Assembly: GCA_030705695.1 (NCBI GenBank)
Contig: JAUZPX010000005.1
Location: 1 to 29,699 of the forward strand
Origin: Bacillota bacterium
Lineage (GTDB): Bacteria; Bacillota; Clostridia; Oscillospirales; Acutalibacteraceae
DNA length: 29,699 nt
Direction of reading: 5' to 3'
Part shown: positions 16,163 to 24,420 of the stretch, in pieces
How positions within the stretch are numbered: the stretch's first letter is position 1
How the letters are laid out: every line of letters starts with the position of its first letter
Notes under the pieces: model-generated
Told to the model about the DNA's origin: nothing
The model's database searches: none
Seen by the model: only the letters and a program-made list of their open reading frames with translations
Position numbers and translations under genes: made by a program

Positions 16163-16388
16163 AGAAAGCGTTAGAAAAATCTTATCAAACATTTTTAATC
16201 AGGATTTATCTGAATTTGGAATAAAAAAAGATCTCCAATATATAGGAATGGACAGCCTAAATTGTATGAATATCATAATTGCATTAGAAGACGGGTTTAA
16301 AATTACAATCCCCGAAGAAAAGCTTGGACTTAGATATATAAGAAATATTTATGATATTTGCAAGCTGATTAAGGAGGTAAAAGAATGA
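16149..16388 (+). CDS. Acyl/peptidyl carrier protein 2
   Basis: A 79-aa second carrier protein. The phosphopantetheine site is YIGMDSLNCMNII with Ser36, followed by IALEDGFKITIPEEKL. It diverges clearly from carrier 1 (GMDSLN against GFDSLR), so the two probably serve different partners. It overlaps the CYTH gene by 14 bases and the hydrolase gene by ATGA, suggesting the hydrolase acts on its cargo. Confidence 0.9.
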   Translation: MEKYEESVRKILSNIFNQDLSEFGIKKDLQYIGMDSLNCMNIIIALEDGFKITIPEEKLGLRYIRNIYDICKLIKEVKE

Positions 16389-18880
16389 AAGAGTACACTC
16401 CTTTTGAATATAAAGGTAAAACTATGTTGATCGATTCTTTTTTGGTTTTAGGAAAGCGGTTTTGTGCACAGGAAGACTATGATCTGTTTGATATAAATAT
16501 AAATGATTTTGCAAAACAAAAGATAGAAGATATTAATAATGATGGATATAAAAATCTTGAAATTTTCGATGAACTCGGCAGAGAGTTTTACAATACATTT
16601 AAATATTTTAACGATTCAGAGAGCCAAAAAGTTTTCTTGTACACAGAAGTGTATTGCAAGAAAAACACTCAAATCATTATACATATTGATTGCTCAAAGA
16701 ACACAAAATTTTGGGTGAATGGGAATTGCATTTCAATTCATAACAGCTTTTGGTCAGAATATTTCTATGTCAAAGTTCCGCTTCTAGAAGGCAAGAACAC
16801 TTTTTTGCTTGAGAAATACTCTCCAATTGATATTGAAGTATTTTCAATTCAGCTGAGAAATTATGAATTCGAAATGGGCTCAGATTTTAAGGCTCTTTCC
16901 AATTTGGGAAAAAATATAGAAATAGCACCATTAATTTTAAAAAATAAAAGTAATTATCTTCCGAATGAGTATATATATAGATTTATGTATTTATTAAATG
17001 ATATAAATGCATTTCAACAGCAATATCAGGTTGAAATATTAAAAGATGATGGGCAAATTTTGCAGACGTTTACCAGTGTTGTAAATCAGGTGAACGAAAT
17101 TAATTTAAAATCGCTAGAAATTAATTCGTATCACATTACGATTCAATGCAGATTCATTGATTTCAAAAATAACGAAAAGATTTTGAGACACAAAATAATT
17201 ATCAAGGACTTTCAAGACAAAGCTGAAAAAATAAAGAAAAAAGCAAAAGACTTACTTGAAATTTGCAGTGCAGAAGAATCAATACAAATCTTGGGACGAT
17301 TGCAACAGCAAGAAAAGTTGAGCCAAAGCTGGGATATAATCGGATATTACAATTTAATTGTTGATAATGAAAAGTTCTTTGACACTGTAAACATCGCAAA
17401 ATACCAAGCTGGATTTTACAAATCTCCAGGTGATCATGAATTTTTTATTCATTCAGAGTTGGATGATAGTTATGTAAAAGTAAAATCTCGAGTACCTCAG
17501 AACTATAACACGGAACATTATTATCCGGTTTTTATCTGCTTAATGTCAGGAAATGTTGAATGTTTTGGAGAATTCATTGAATTGGACAAGCTTAATGAGC
17601 CGATCCTCTGTTTTGATGTTTCAGGAAGAGGTTATACTGGTGGAAGCTATATTGGTGAAGCATCAATTCTTGAGATTATTACATGGATAAAAAATAATTA
17701 TTCGATAGACGAGGATAGACTTTATATCATTGGGCAGTCAAATGGCGGGTTTGCGACATATTCGTTAGCGCAAAATCACCCTGGTCTTTCGGCAGCTATT
17801 TTTCCGATGATAAGCTTTCCAAATGTTGATATTCTAAAAAATATAAGCAACATTCCAATATATCAATGTGTTTCTCCAAAGGATTATATCTTTCATGGTC
17901 GCGAAAATGTTGTAAAAAATAAACTCTCAAAATTTTCAAATTATCATCAATACAATTTCAAAGAATTTATTCATTCGCAATTCAGACCATATATTGCTCA
18001 TCCGATTGTTTTAAATGAACTTCTAAAAACAAAAAGAAATGCCTACCCAAATCAAGTCATTTTTAAAACGCAACGCAACAGGCATTTAGAAGGCTATTAT
18101 TTGAAGCTTCACGGAATTAAAGATAATTGCAAGTCAGCAACAATTAAATGCGACATTATTAGTCCCCAATTGATCGAAATTAAAATTTCTGGTGCAAAAG
18201 GTTTTACAATTAAAATTCCACCGCAAATTAACAGAAAAAAGTTCCATATTAAAATAAATCGAAAAACGTTTGAATTTACAGACTGTTACCAAAATGAATT
18301 GATGTTTATTCATAAGAACGATTGGGAACAAACCAATAGTGAACCGAAAATTGATTATCGAAAAGGCACGGGACTTTTAGATGTTTACTTAGATAAAATG
18401 AGGATTGTCATATCTGATTATCCGTCAGAATGCGAACAAAACCTTGCTAAAAAATTTGCAAAGCCTGTTTCAAGCGGATTTGATCCTGAAATTCATGTGA
18501 ATTATCCGATTTTTTATGCAAGTGATGTTCCAAAAAATATCTTTGATAATAATTTGATATTAATTGATATTAATAATTCAAATTCTTTTGTAAAGGAAAT
18601 TAAAAACGACCTAATAGTTAAATATAACGAAAAAGGATATGAGTATAATGGTGAAACAGTAACGGATGAGTATGTTATTATGCAAGTTATTCCGAATCCT
18701 ACAGATAATAATCTGTCTATATTGGTTGTAAGCACAAACAATGAGGATTTGCTAAAGAAGCATGTTTTGTTAAGAAAAGTTACAATCCCTACGTATTGTT
18801 ACGGGTTACATGAGTTTTGGAATAAAGAAGTTTTGATTTATCGTGATGGGAAGTATGAAACTATTAGCTTTAATATGTAA
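16385..18880 (+). CDS. Large multidomain serine hydrolase (alpha/beta-hydrolase esterase)
   Basis: An 831-aa protein without signal peptide, so probably cytosolic. Residues about 75-150 contain a beta-sandwich-like segment with FWVNGN and LLEGKNTFLLEKYSP, reminiscent of carbohydrate-enzyme jelly-roll domains. Residues about 345-560 form an alpha/beta-hydrolase: the nucleophile elbow is IIGQSNGGFATYSL with Ser452, preceded by an oxyanion-type YPVFICLMSG strand; ISFPNVDILK and SPKDYIFHG follow. The C-terminal 250 residues are beta-rich with no known motif. Esterases with this elbow cleave or transfer acyl groups. In this operon it could release or transfer a carrier-bound acyl chain or deprotect the product. 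The strong GGAGG ribosome site 8 bases ahead is the best in the operon. Last gene of the tight operon. Confidence 0.72.
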   Translation: MKEYTPFEYKGKTMLIDSFLVLGKRFCAQEDYDLFDININDFAKQKIEDINNDGYKNLEIFDELGREFYNTFKYFNDSESQKVFLYTEVYCKKNTQIIIHIDCSKNTKFWVNGNCISIHNSFWSEYFYVKVPLLEGKNTFLLEKYSPIDIEVFSIQLRNYEFEMGSDFKALSNLGKNIEIAPLILKNKSNYLPNEYIYRFMYLLNDINAFQQQYQVEILKDDGQILQTFTSVVNQVNEINLKSLEINSYHITIQCRFIDFKNNEKILRHKIIIKDFQDKAEKIKKKAKDLLEICSAEESIQILGRLQQQEKLSQSWDIIGYYNLIVDNEKFFDTVNIAKYQAGFYKSPGDHEFFIHSELDDSYVKVKSRVPQNYNTEHYYPVFICLMSGNVECFGEFIELDKLNEPILCFDVSGRGYTGGSYIGEASILEIITWIKNNYSIDEDRLYIIGQSNGGFATYSLAQNHPGLSAAIFPMISFPNVDILKNISNIPIYQCVSPKDYIFHGRENVVKNKLSKFSNYHQYNFKEFIHSQFRPYIAHPIVLNELLKTKRNAYPNQVIFKTQRNRHLEGYYLKLHGIKDNCKSATIKCDIISPQLIEIKISGAKGFTIKIPPQINRKKFHIKINRKTFEFTDCYQNELMFIHKNDWEQTNSEPKIDYRKGTGLLDVYLDKMRIVISDYPSECEQNLAKKFAKPVSSGFDPEIHVNYPIFYASDVPKNIFDNNLILIDINNSNSFVKEIKNDLIVKYNEKGYEYNGETVTDEYVIMQVIPNPTDNNLSILVVSTNNEDLLKKHVLLRKVTIPTYCYGLHEFWNKEVLIYRDGKYETISFNM

Positions 18881-18946
18881 AATAAGTAATCGTTTTTTAT
18901 TTATGCAGATAAATTATTGGGTTTAATAAGGGCTAGAGGTGCAGAT

Positions 18947-20392
18947 ATGAAAAAAAAGAAAATAATTGTTCTGATTGGAACAGTAGTGGCTATCAATATA
19001 TTTGCAAGCATACTAACATTTAAACATGTTACAAATGCAGATTCATTGAACAATTTTCAGGAAACAAAGATTCATTTATGCGATACTTATTTTGATCCCT
19101 TTACAGGGGACGAATCACCAAATACAAATAAATTAAAAATTTTACCGCAATATTCTTCTGAAGTATCTACAGGATATTCAAACAACGATGGAACTGTAAC
19201 ATTAGACGTGTATTCAAATCCAATTCGTTTCATTAACAGTAATAATCAGTTGCAAGATATCGATACACGTATTACTAATGTAGATGATCAATCTATGAGA
19301 GATGCAGGTTATGTATATACAATTGCCTCTGATGATATTCAATCATTTTATCCAAAGTCTCTTCAAACAGGGATTTTAATTAAGAAGAATGACTTTAACT
19401 ATACTTTTGGTATAAACCAATCAAATGAGATTTTAGCACAATATGTAAACAAGGAAAATATCGTTAATAATAAAATAAATATGATCGAGTATAAAAATGC
19501 ATTTTCGCAAAATTCAAAATTTGATTTATACCCATCAAATCTTGGTACAAATTCTGAAATCATTTTAGATAAAAAACCAAACTCAAATGAAATGAATTTC
19601 TGGTTAAACGCAGATAATTGTAATGTTTCGCTGGAAGAAGGCGGCTACATTTCTATGAAAACGGATCAAGTAGTTCAAGCAGGACTAGGTTATACAACTA
19701 ATCAAGTAATTGGAATAATACAAGCTCCACTGCTAAAAGATGCAAATGGCAAGGTGAGTTTTCATAGTCGTTTTTATTTGAATCAAATATCCGATGGTAA
19801 ATATACGATTACTATGGACTTGGACAAGGCATTTCTGAATGACAAAGCTACGAAATATCCGGTAAAAGCATTTTCAGCTTTTGAGCTTTACCGCGATAAG
19901 CAACCGGATTCAGCTATCTATTCTTCACAGCAATTTCTGAATTCTTATCTTTCCAATTACTCGATCATCGGAAACAGCGATACATATGGCAAGGGTGAAA
20001 ATCGGATCCGTTTTAATTTTGCAAAGGGCATTAATTTACAATCTTCACAAATTATAAAAGCTACCTATAGCGTTTATAATTTCAGCAATAAAAATCCAAA
20101 AGATAATCTTGAGCTTTGCACAATGCAGGACGACTGGTGCAGTCTTATCTCGCATTGGAATGATGGAATTAAGTATGGCAATTGTACTTCATCATTAAAG
20201 ATGGATTCTGGCCCAATTTTGCCATTTGACATCACCCAGGAGGTCAAAAAATGGTGTGATGCACCTGACGGTTTAGCAGAGCATAAGGGTGTGTTATTAA
20301 GATCTAAAGATGAGCAGGAAGGTATCTGGAACGTAATTATGTCAAACGATAACTCGCTTTACAACAACAGAACTGAGTTGATTTTGAAATAA
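18947..20392 (+). CDS. Secreted DNRLRE-domain-like protein
   Basis: A 481-aa exported protein. The start at 18947 gives MKKKK followed by a hydrophobic signal segment (about residues 5-22). The mature part is beta-rich. The C-terminal half (about 330-480) has the features of DNRLRE-type domains: AFELYRDKQPD, IKATYSVYNFSN, FDITQEVKKWCDAPDG, KGVLLRSKDEQ. DNRLRE-like domains occur on large cell-surface and RHS-type proteins and some bind carbohydrate, but no catalytic motif is seen here. The gap to the operon is 66 bp without an obvious terminator, so read-through expression is possible. Role unknown. Confidence 0.72.
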   Translation: MKKKKIIVLIGTVVAINIFASILTFKHVTNADSLNNFQETKIHLCDTYFDPFTGDESPNTNKLKILPQYSSEVSTGYSNNDGTVTLDVYSNPIRFINSNNQLQDIDTRITNVDDQSMRDAGYVYTIASDDIQSFYPKSLQTGILIKKNDFNYTFGINQSNEILAQYVNKENIVNNKINMIEYKNAFSQNSKFDLYPSNLGTNSEIILDKKPNSNEMNFWLNADNCNVSLEEGGYISMKTDQVVQAGLGYTTNQVIGIIQAPLLKDANGKVSFHSRFYLNQISDGKYTITMDLDKAFLNDKATKYPVKAFSAFELYRDKQPDSAIYSSQQFLNSYLSNYSIIGNSDTYGKGENRIRFNFAKGINLQSSQIIKATYSVYNFSNKNPKDNLELCTMQDDWCSLISHWNDGIKYGNCTSSLKMDSGPILPFDITQEVKKWCDAPDGLAEHKGVLLRSKDEQEGIWNVIMSNDNSLYNNRTELILK

Positions 20393-20395
20393 ATT

Positions 20396-20539
20396 TTACC
20401 GAATGTGTTTAGTAAGATAGAAATGAGCAATTTCAACTCTTGTCTCTTGAGCTTTTTGATGACTTTTGGCCTTCCCAGCAATCAAGTGGTCTGGTTCTTC
20501 TCCGTATAGTGTTTGTGAAAAAATTTGCAATTCTAATAC
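20396..20539 (-). pseudogene. Coding-like remnant on the minus strand
   Basis: On the minus strand an open stretch without ATG reads LYGEEPDHLIAGKAKSHQKA, then QETRVEIAHFYLTKHIR and a stop. Its residue use looks like real protein rather than chance AT-rich translation, but it has no start and no match that I recognise. It may be the 3' end of a lost gene. The remaining DNA up to the C39 gene contains only that gene's promoter and leader. Confidence 0.25.
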
Positions 20540-20606
20540 GATATAATATAAAATATTGCTACAATACGCTATTCTAATTTTTGGTAAAAATTGAAATTTA
20601 TCACGA

Positions 20607-20635
20607 TTGACTGTTGATTATATTTCACATATAAT
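20607..20635 (+). promoter_or_regulatory. Strong sigma-A promoter of the C39-like peptidase gene
   Basis: TTGACT (20607-20612), 17-bp spacer, TATAAT (20630-20635). The resulting leader is about 160 nt and contains the small dyad GAACTGTGATAGTTC (20662-20676), perhaps a regulatory hairpin. Confidence 0.85.
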
Positions 20636-20801
20636 GGATATATTAGGCAGTGGTCTTCCATGAACTGTGATAGTTCGTAGTACATATATTCCGGAGCATG
20701 GGAGTGATTAAGGTTAAAAAAATAAGAAAAGGAGTGATGCTAGCAGAGTAAAATGGCAATGTCGGCGATTCATAAAAAATAAAATTTAGGAGTTGTTCAT
20801 C

Positions 20802-21635
20802 GTGAAAAAAAGTTTTATTGGTATTCTATTGTCACTTGTTATCTGTTTCTCTTTCAGCATGACTATAAACGTAAACGCTGCGGACGCTGCTAGCGCTAGC
20901 TCTGCGGATTCTGCAAATGTAGAGAATAATACTTTTAACGGCGAAATAATACCAACACCCGAACAAGAAAATAATTATTTACAGAGTCTTTCTGAAAGCG
21001 ATCGTGAAATAATAGCCCAAAAAACAGAAGCCGCACAAGAATTTGCAAACATAGATGGAGCAAATACAATTGGAGCTAAAGGCGCAAACACAGTTCAAGC
21101 TAACACAGTTCAAGCTAACACAGTTCAAGCTAACAGCGCTGCTTATAAAATTTCAATACCTGGTACCTTCACTATGTACCAACAAGAAAACAACTATTAT
21201 TGTGCTCCGGCAAGTGTGGAGAGCGTACTTGAATACGATACTGGGTGTTATTATACTCAGTCAGATATTGCAAGTGATTTGGGTACAACAAGTAGCGGTA
21301 CAGATGCCACAAAAATAGCTCCGTATTTAAACACTAAACAAGATGATAATACCTATATTCGTACAGCAACGCCAAACCAATCAACTATGTGTAATGATTT
21401 GGCTTTCACAATCGCAGGTTGGGGCTATCCTTGTTTGATGTCGATTTGTAATCCCACTGGTGCGAATTGGCATTATGGTACAAACGGACACCGCTTAGTA
21501 ATTAACGCTGTATATAGTGATGATTCCAAAATCCAATTTGCAGATCCGCTTGGGGGTTGGGAAGCGGACTGGCCCTGTTTTTATGAAAAAACTGCTGCAA
21601 TTGCAAACAGTGTTTGCAGAGACGTAATTTGGTAA
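20802..21635 (+). CDS. Secreted C39-like cysteine peptidase with NTVQA repeat linker
   Basis: A 277-aa secreted protein. The GTG start at 20802 is chosen for the AGGAG site 9 bases ahead; it yields MKKSFIGILLSLVICFSF and a signal peptide ending near VNA|AD (26/27). An Ala/Ser/Glu-rich propeptide-like region contains three exact NTVQA repeats (96-110). The papain-like C39 domain follows: Cys134 in NNYYCAPAS, His230 in GTNGHRLVINAV, Asp248 in FADPLGG. Stand-alone C39-like proteins cleave or bind peptides at the surface; this one has no ABC fusion. It has its own promoter and a strong terminator, so it is regulated separately from the operon. Confidence 0.82.
   Translation: MKKSFIGILLSLVICFSFSMTINVNAADAASASSADSANVENNTFNGEIIPTPEQENNYLQSLSESDREIIAQKTEAAQEFANIDGANTIGAKGANTVQANTVQANTVQANSAAYKISIPGTFTMYQQENNYYCAPASVESVLEYDTGCYYTQSDIASDLGTTSSGTDATKIAPYLNTKQDDNTYIRTATPNQSTMCNDLAFTIAGWGYPCLMSICNPTGANWHYGTNGHRLVINAVYSDDSKIQFADPLGGWEADWPCFYEKTAAIANSVCRDVIW
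21087..21131 (+). repeat. Three perfect 15-bp tandem repeats (NTVQA)
   Basis: Unit AACACAGTTCAAGCT at 21087-21101, 21102-21116 and 21117-21131, in frame in the peptidase gene. Identical copies at the DNA level point to recent slippage and possible copy-number variation of the linker. Confidence 0.95.
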
Positions 21636-21645
21636 TATCATTCGG

Positions 21646-21677
21646 TCAAGCAGGCGTTATAAATCACGCCTGCTTGA
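21646..21677 (+). terminator. Hairpin terminator after the C39-like gene
   Basis: Perfect 12-bp stem TCAAGCAGGCGT (21646-21657) and ACGCCTGCTTGA (21666-21677). The tail TTGTTCC is a poor T run, so termination may be partial and allow expression of the lipoprotein gene. Confidence 0.8.
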
Positions 21678-21719
21678 TTGTTCCAAAATAAATTATCATT
21701 CTTGTGGAGGATAAGAAAA

Positions 21720-22931
21720 TTGAAAATAAAACTATTTGTGTGTTTCTTGGTAATTTTGATTTTTCTAAATGGATGCAAGATGCAATCTGAAAATAAAAAC
21801 AATTCATTAAGCAATAGTAAAACAAATGACATATCGGGAAATAATCTGATAACAAATGAAACGCTTTCAATTTATGACATTAATAATAAAGTAATCGGTA
21901 CGATTGAGCATTATGGTGCGATTACACAAACCGATGATAGTATCATCTATACAACAATACCGAATAATTCTACTCAATCAATTACAGAAATTGATTATTA
22001 TCAATATGTTTTCAAAACTAAGGATAGGATCAAATTAGGAACGGTTAAAAATTGGTCATACCAAACCGCTGACAAAGTTTTCATCAATAATCATTTATAC
22101 ACTTACATTACAACTGATATGGATGATGCCAACAAGCGGACACTTAAGTTCGTTGATATAGATCTGATTAACCATACGATGTCAGACATATTCTCAGAAA
22201 AAGGAGGATTTCCATATAACTCCATGGCAGTTGTAGGAAATCAGGTGTTAATGGCAAAAGTGTTGGCAAATGGATGTGATTTAGAAGAATATAATCCTGA
22301 AACGAAGAAGATGACAACTTTAAAAAGGTTTGATTTTAATGATAAAACAAATATTGGAGAAACAATAAGGCAAATAAACGCTGATAATGACACAATTTCA
22401 TTATTAATGCTAAAAAAACGAACATCAGATAGTGTAAAGTTAGTAATAGATATTTATGATCATAATATGAATTTTTTGCATTCTGTAGATATGTCATCGA
22501 TTAGTTCAGACAAAAATGAATTACGCCAGGGTGTATCACATTTTATCGTATCAAACAATTATATTTACTACGAAAATTTCAGTTCAACAAGGTTTTTGGG
22601 GGAAATTGAAGGTAATAACGTAGTCAAAATTATGGAAACAGATGCAACATTTGAAAAAGCATTTGATATAGTAAAAAACGAACGTACAAATTTGTTTTAT
22701 CAATCTTATAATAGCAACAAAGATTTATATCTTCTTAATAATGCGAATGGAACAATCCAAAAAACGACGGTTTCCCTCAATGATAAAAGATATTCAATAA
22801 TTAACATTTCAAGGGATACGAAGGATAATTGTTTGTTAACATTGTATTACAAGGATCCCAACACAGGGGACACTCTCGTTCCAAAGTTATATTATATAAA
22901 TCTGTCTAATTTAAAATGGAGACCATCATAA
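21720..22931 (+). CDS. Putative lipoprotein with beta-propeller-like body
   Basis: A 403-aa protein. A TTG start at 21720 (site GGAGGA at 21706-21711) gives a short basic N-terminus, hydrophobic core LFVCFLVILIF and lipobox LNGC with Cys19, a clear lipoprotein signal. After a Asn/Ser-rich linker the protein is strand-rich with repeating YxY and asparagine-rich motifs, resembling a seven-bladed-propeller-like sensor fold, though no family is certain. It lies between the C39-like gene and a BlaR1/M56 relic, so it may have been the extracellular partner of that sensor. No catalytic motif seen. Confidence 0.7.
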   Translation: MKIKLFVCFLVILIFLNGCKMQSENKNNSLSNSKTNDISGNNLITNETLSIYDINNKVIGTIEHYGAITQTDDSIIYTTIPNNSTQSITEIDYYQYVFKTKDRIKLGTVKNWSYQTADKVFINNHLYTYITTDMDDANKRTLKFVDIDLINHTMSDIFSEKGGFPYNSMAVVGNQVLMAKVLANGCDLEEYNPETKKMTTLKRFDFNDKTNIGETIRQINADNDTISLLMLKKRTSDSVKLVIDIYDHNMNFLHSVDMSSISSDKNELRQGVSHFIVSNNYIYYENFSSTRFLGEIEGNNVVKIMETDATFEKAFDIVKNERTNLFYQSYNSNKDLYLLNNANGTIQKTTVSLNDKRYSIINISRDTKDNCLLTLYYKDPNTGDTLVPKLYYINLSNLKWRPS

Positions 22932-22937
22932 AATTGA

Positions 22938-24068
22938 AATAGGGGAATTCTTCACTTCAAAAACCTAATAAATATTCTTACCTATTTACGATTTTATTCC
23001 ATTCTAAAAAAGCAGAACAGACCCGCCTCGGAATTGGAAAATAATTTGTTGCAGTCTTTATGTGTAAAACGAACACCCACACTTTTCAAAAACCCTTCAG
23101 TATCAACACCAATGTTAATTGGAATCTCTCATCCTGCTATTATCTTGCCAGACAGAGATTATGATGAATTACAACTTAGGAATATCTTGAGCCATGAGTT
23201 GACTCACCTAAAACGCTTTGATATAGCAGTTAAATGGTTAATGACTATTGCAAATGCCATTCATTGGTTTAACCCTATAATTTATTTAGTACGCAGCAAT
23301 GTAAACCGAGCATGTGAGATGGCCTGTGATGAAGCTGTTATACGAAAGTTAGATATTTCTGGTAAGAAAATTTATGGCAATATATTAATTTCGTTTGTCG
23401 CAGAGAGCCACAATCTTTTAGTTGCCCCGTCTATAACTATGTGTGAAGAAAAGAAAACTTTGAAAGAAAGGCTGGAATCCATTATGAAATATCAATCCAA
23501 GCCCAAAAAAGCAGTCATACTTTCTATAACAATATTGCTTGTTCTAGTAATTTTTTCATTAACGCTTGGCGCAAGCTTTGCAGGTAAGAATAATCAAGAT
23601 TCATCCTCTTTAAATAAACAAATTCAGTTCCATATTTCATCAACACCCACACAAAATGCTTTTCCTAAATTTTCTGACTCCGAAGTTTTGGCAGCAAGAT
23701 CGATAGTTGAAAAATATTGGAGAGCGCAGATTAATAAAGATGATAATTCTTTATGGGCTACCCTATTAGGCGGTAAGCCCGCTAACGCTATGTGGTCTCT
23801 TAAAGATTTTGATGTGGATATTTCACAAGTGAATATCAGTTATAATCCCCAAGATTCTGATCGTTTGTCGTATTTGCAACATGGTGGAGGTGCAAATTCA
23901 AATATATCAATTGAAAACGTGATTGTATTCAAAGTTGATTTTAATGTAAAGTTTACCGGATCATACACAGGACCTTGGAGTGAAGGAAATTATACTGGTT
24001 GGTCCATGACATTGGTTCGCAAAGATAAAAACTCTCCTTGGCTAATTTCTGCTACGGGGTATTGTTGA
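22938..24068 (+). pseudogene. BlaR1/MecR1-type M56 metallopeptidase, 5'-truncated
   Basis: The open frame runs from 22938 but has no ATG or ribosome site; the first possible start is a TTG at 23034. From that TTG the zinc motif is H54-ELTH58, with the third ligand in CEMACDE (Glu95). A membrane helix follows at about 158-182, then an extracellular DUF4829-like C-terminal domain (AARSIVEKYWRAQI, GWSMTLVRKD). Full M56 sensors begin with several membrane helices and a cytosolic loop; here only TYLRFYSILKKQNRPASELE of that part remains. The missing 5' half, absence of a BlaI-type repressor gene and lack of a start all indicate a truncated relic left by a deletion joined to the lipoprotein gene. 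Confidence 0.72.
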
Positions 24069-24390
24069 CATGAATTGTAAAAAACCTAATCAGGGTAAAA
24101 GATAAGGTGCGGACAGTCAACAGTTAAACGGACAAAAGAATTCAGATAAAAATAGCATATGGTTACCCCCTTAGAGAAGTAAGATTAAGTTTATTAGAAA
24201 CGGAAATTGGAAAGACAAATTGCAAAAAAATTGTCCCCAACAGAAAAGAAAAAGCCGTTTTAGGGGACTACCCCTGCAATTGAAAAAACTTTTGCTAATC
24301 TCTTGACAAACGCCCCTTTTGTGTGGATAATGATAACCAAGAAATAAATGCTTAGTGGAATGGGCATTTATTTGTTTTAAAGAATGAAGG
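24069..24390. other. Non-coding junction with dyad symmetries
   Basis: No gene seen. GTCCCC (24233-24238) and GGGGAC (24263-24268) form one dyad, AGGGG (24262-24266) and CCCCT (24271-24275) another, and AAATAAATGC (24342-24351) with GCATTTATTT (24364-24373) a 10-bp hairpin. Such nested dyads occur near oriT or element ends, and mobile-element relics lie next to them, but nothing proves that function. Confidence 0.45.
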
Positions 24391-24420
24391 CTACGCTTTT
24401 GGCGCAGCCTTTTTCTTTTT
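24388..24420 (+). terminator. Hairpin with T-rich tails on both strands
   Basis: GGCTACGC and GCGCAGCC (about 24389-24409) around TTTTG, with one mismatch, followed by TTTTTCTTTTTC on the + strand. On the minus strand it coincides with the end of the HTH relic. Confidence 0.55.

Noticed and set aside
20739..20784. Tiny 9-codon ORF (MAMSAIHKK) in the C39 leader
   Set aside because: Too short to support as a gene; it may be only chance within the 5' leader.
24171..24390. C-terminal extension of the minus-strand HTH frame
   Set aside because: It reads through a terminator hairpin and non-coding dyads; the coherent C-terminus is in another frame ending at 24391.
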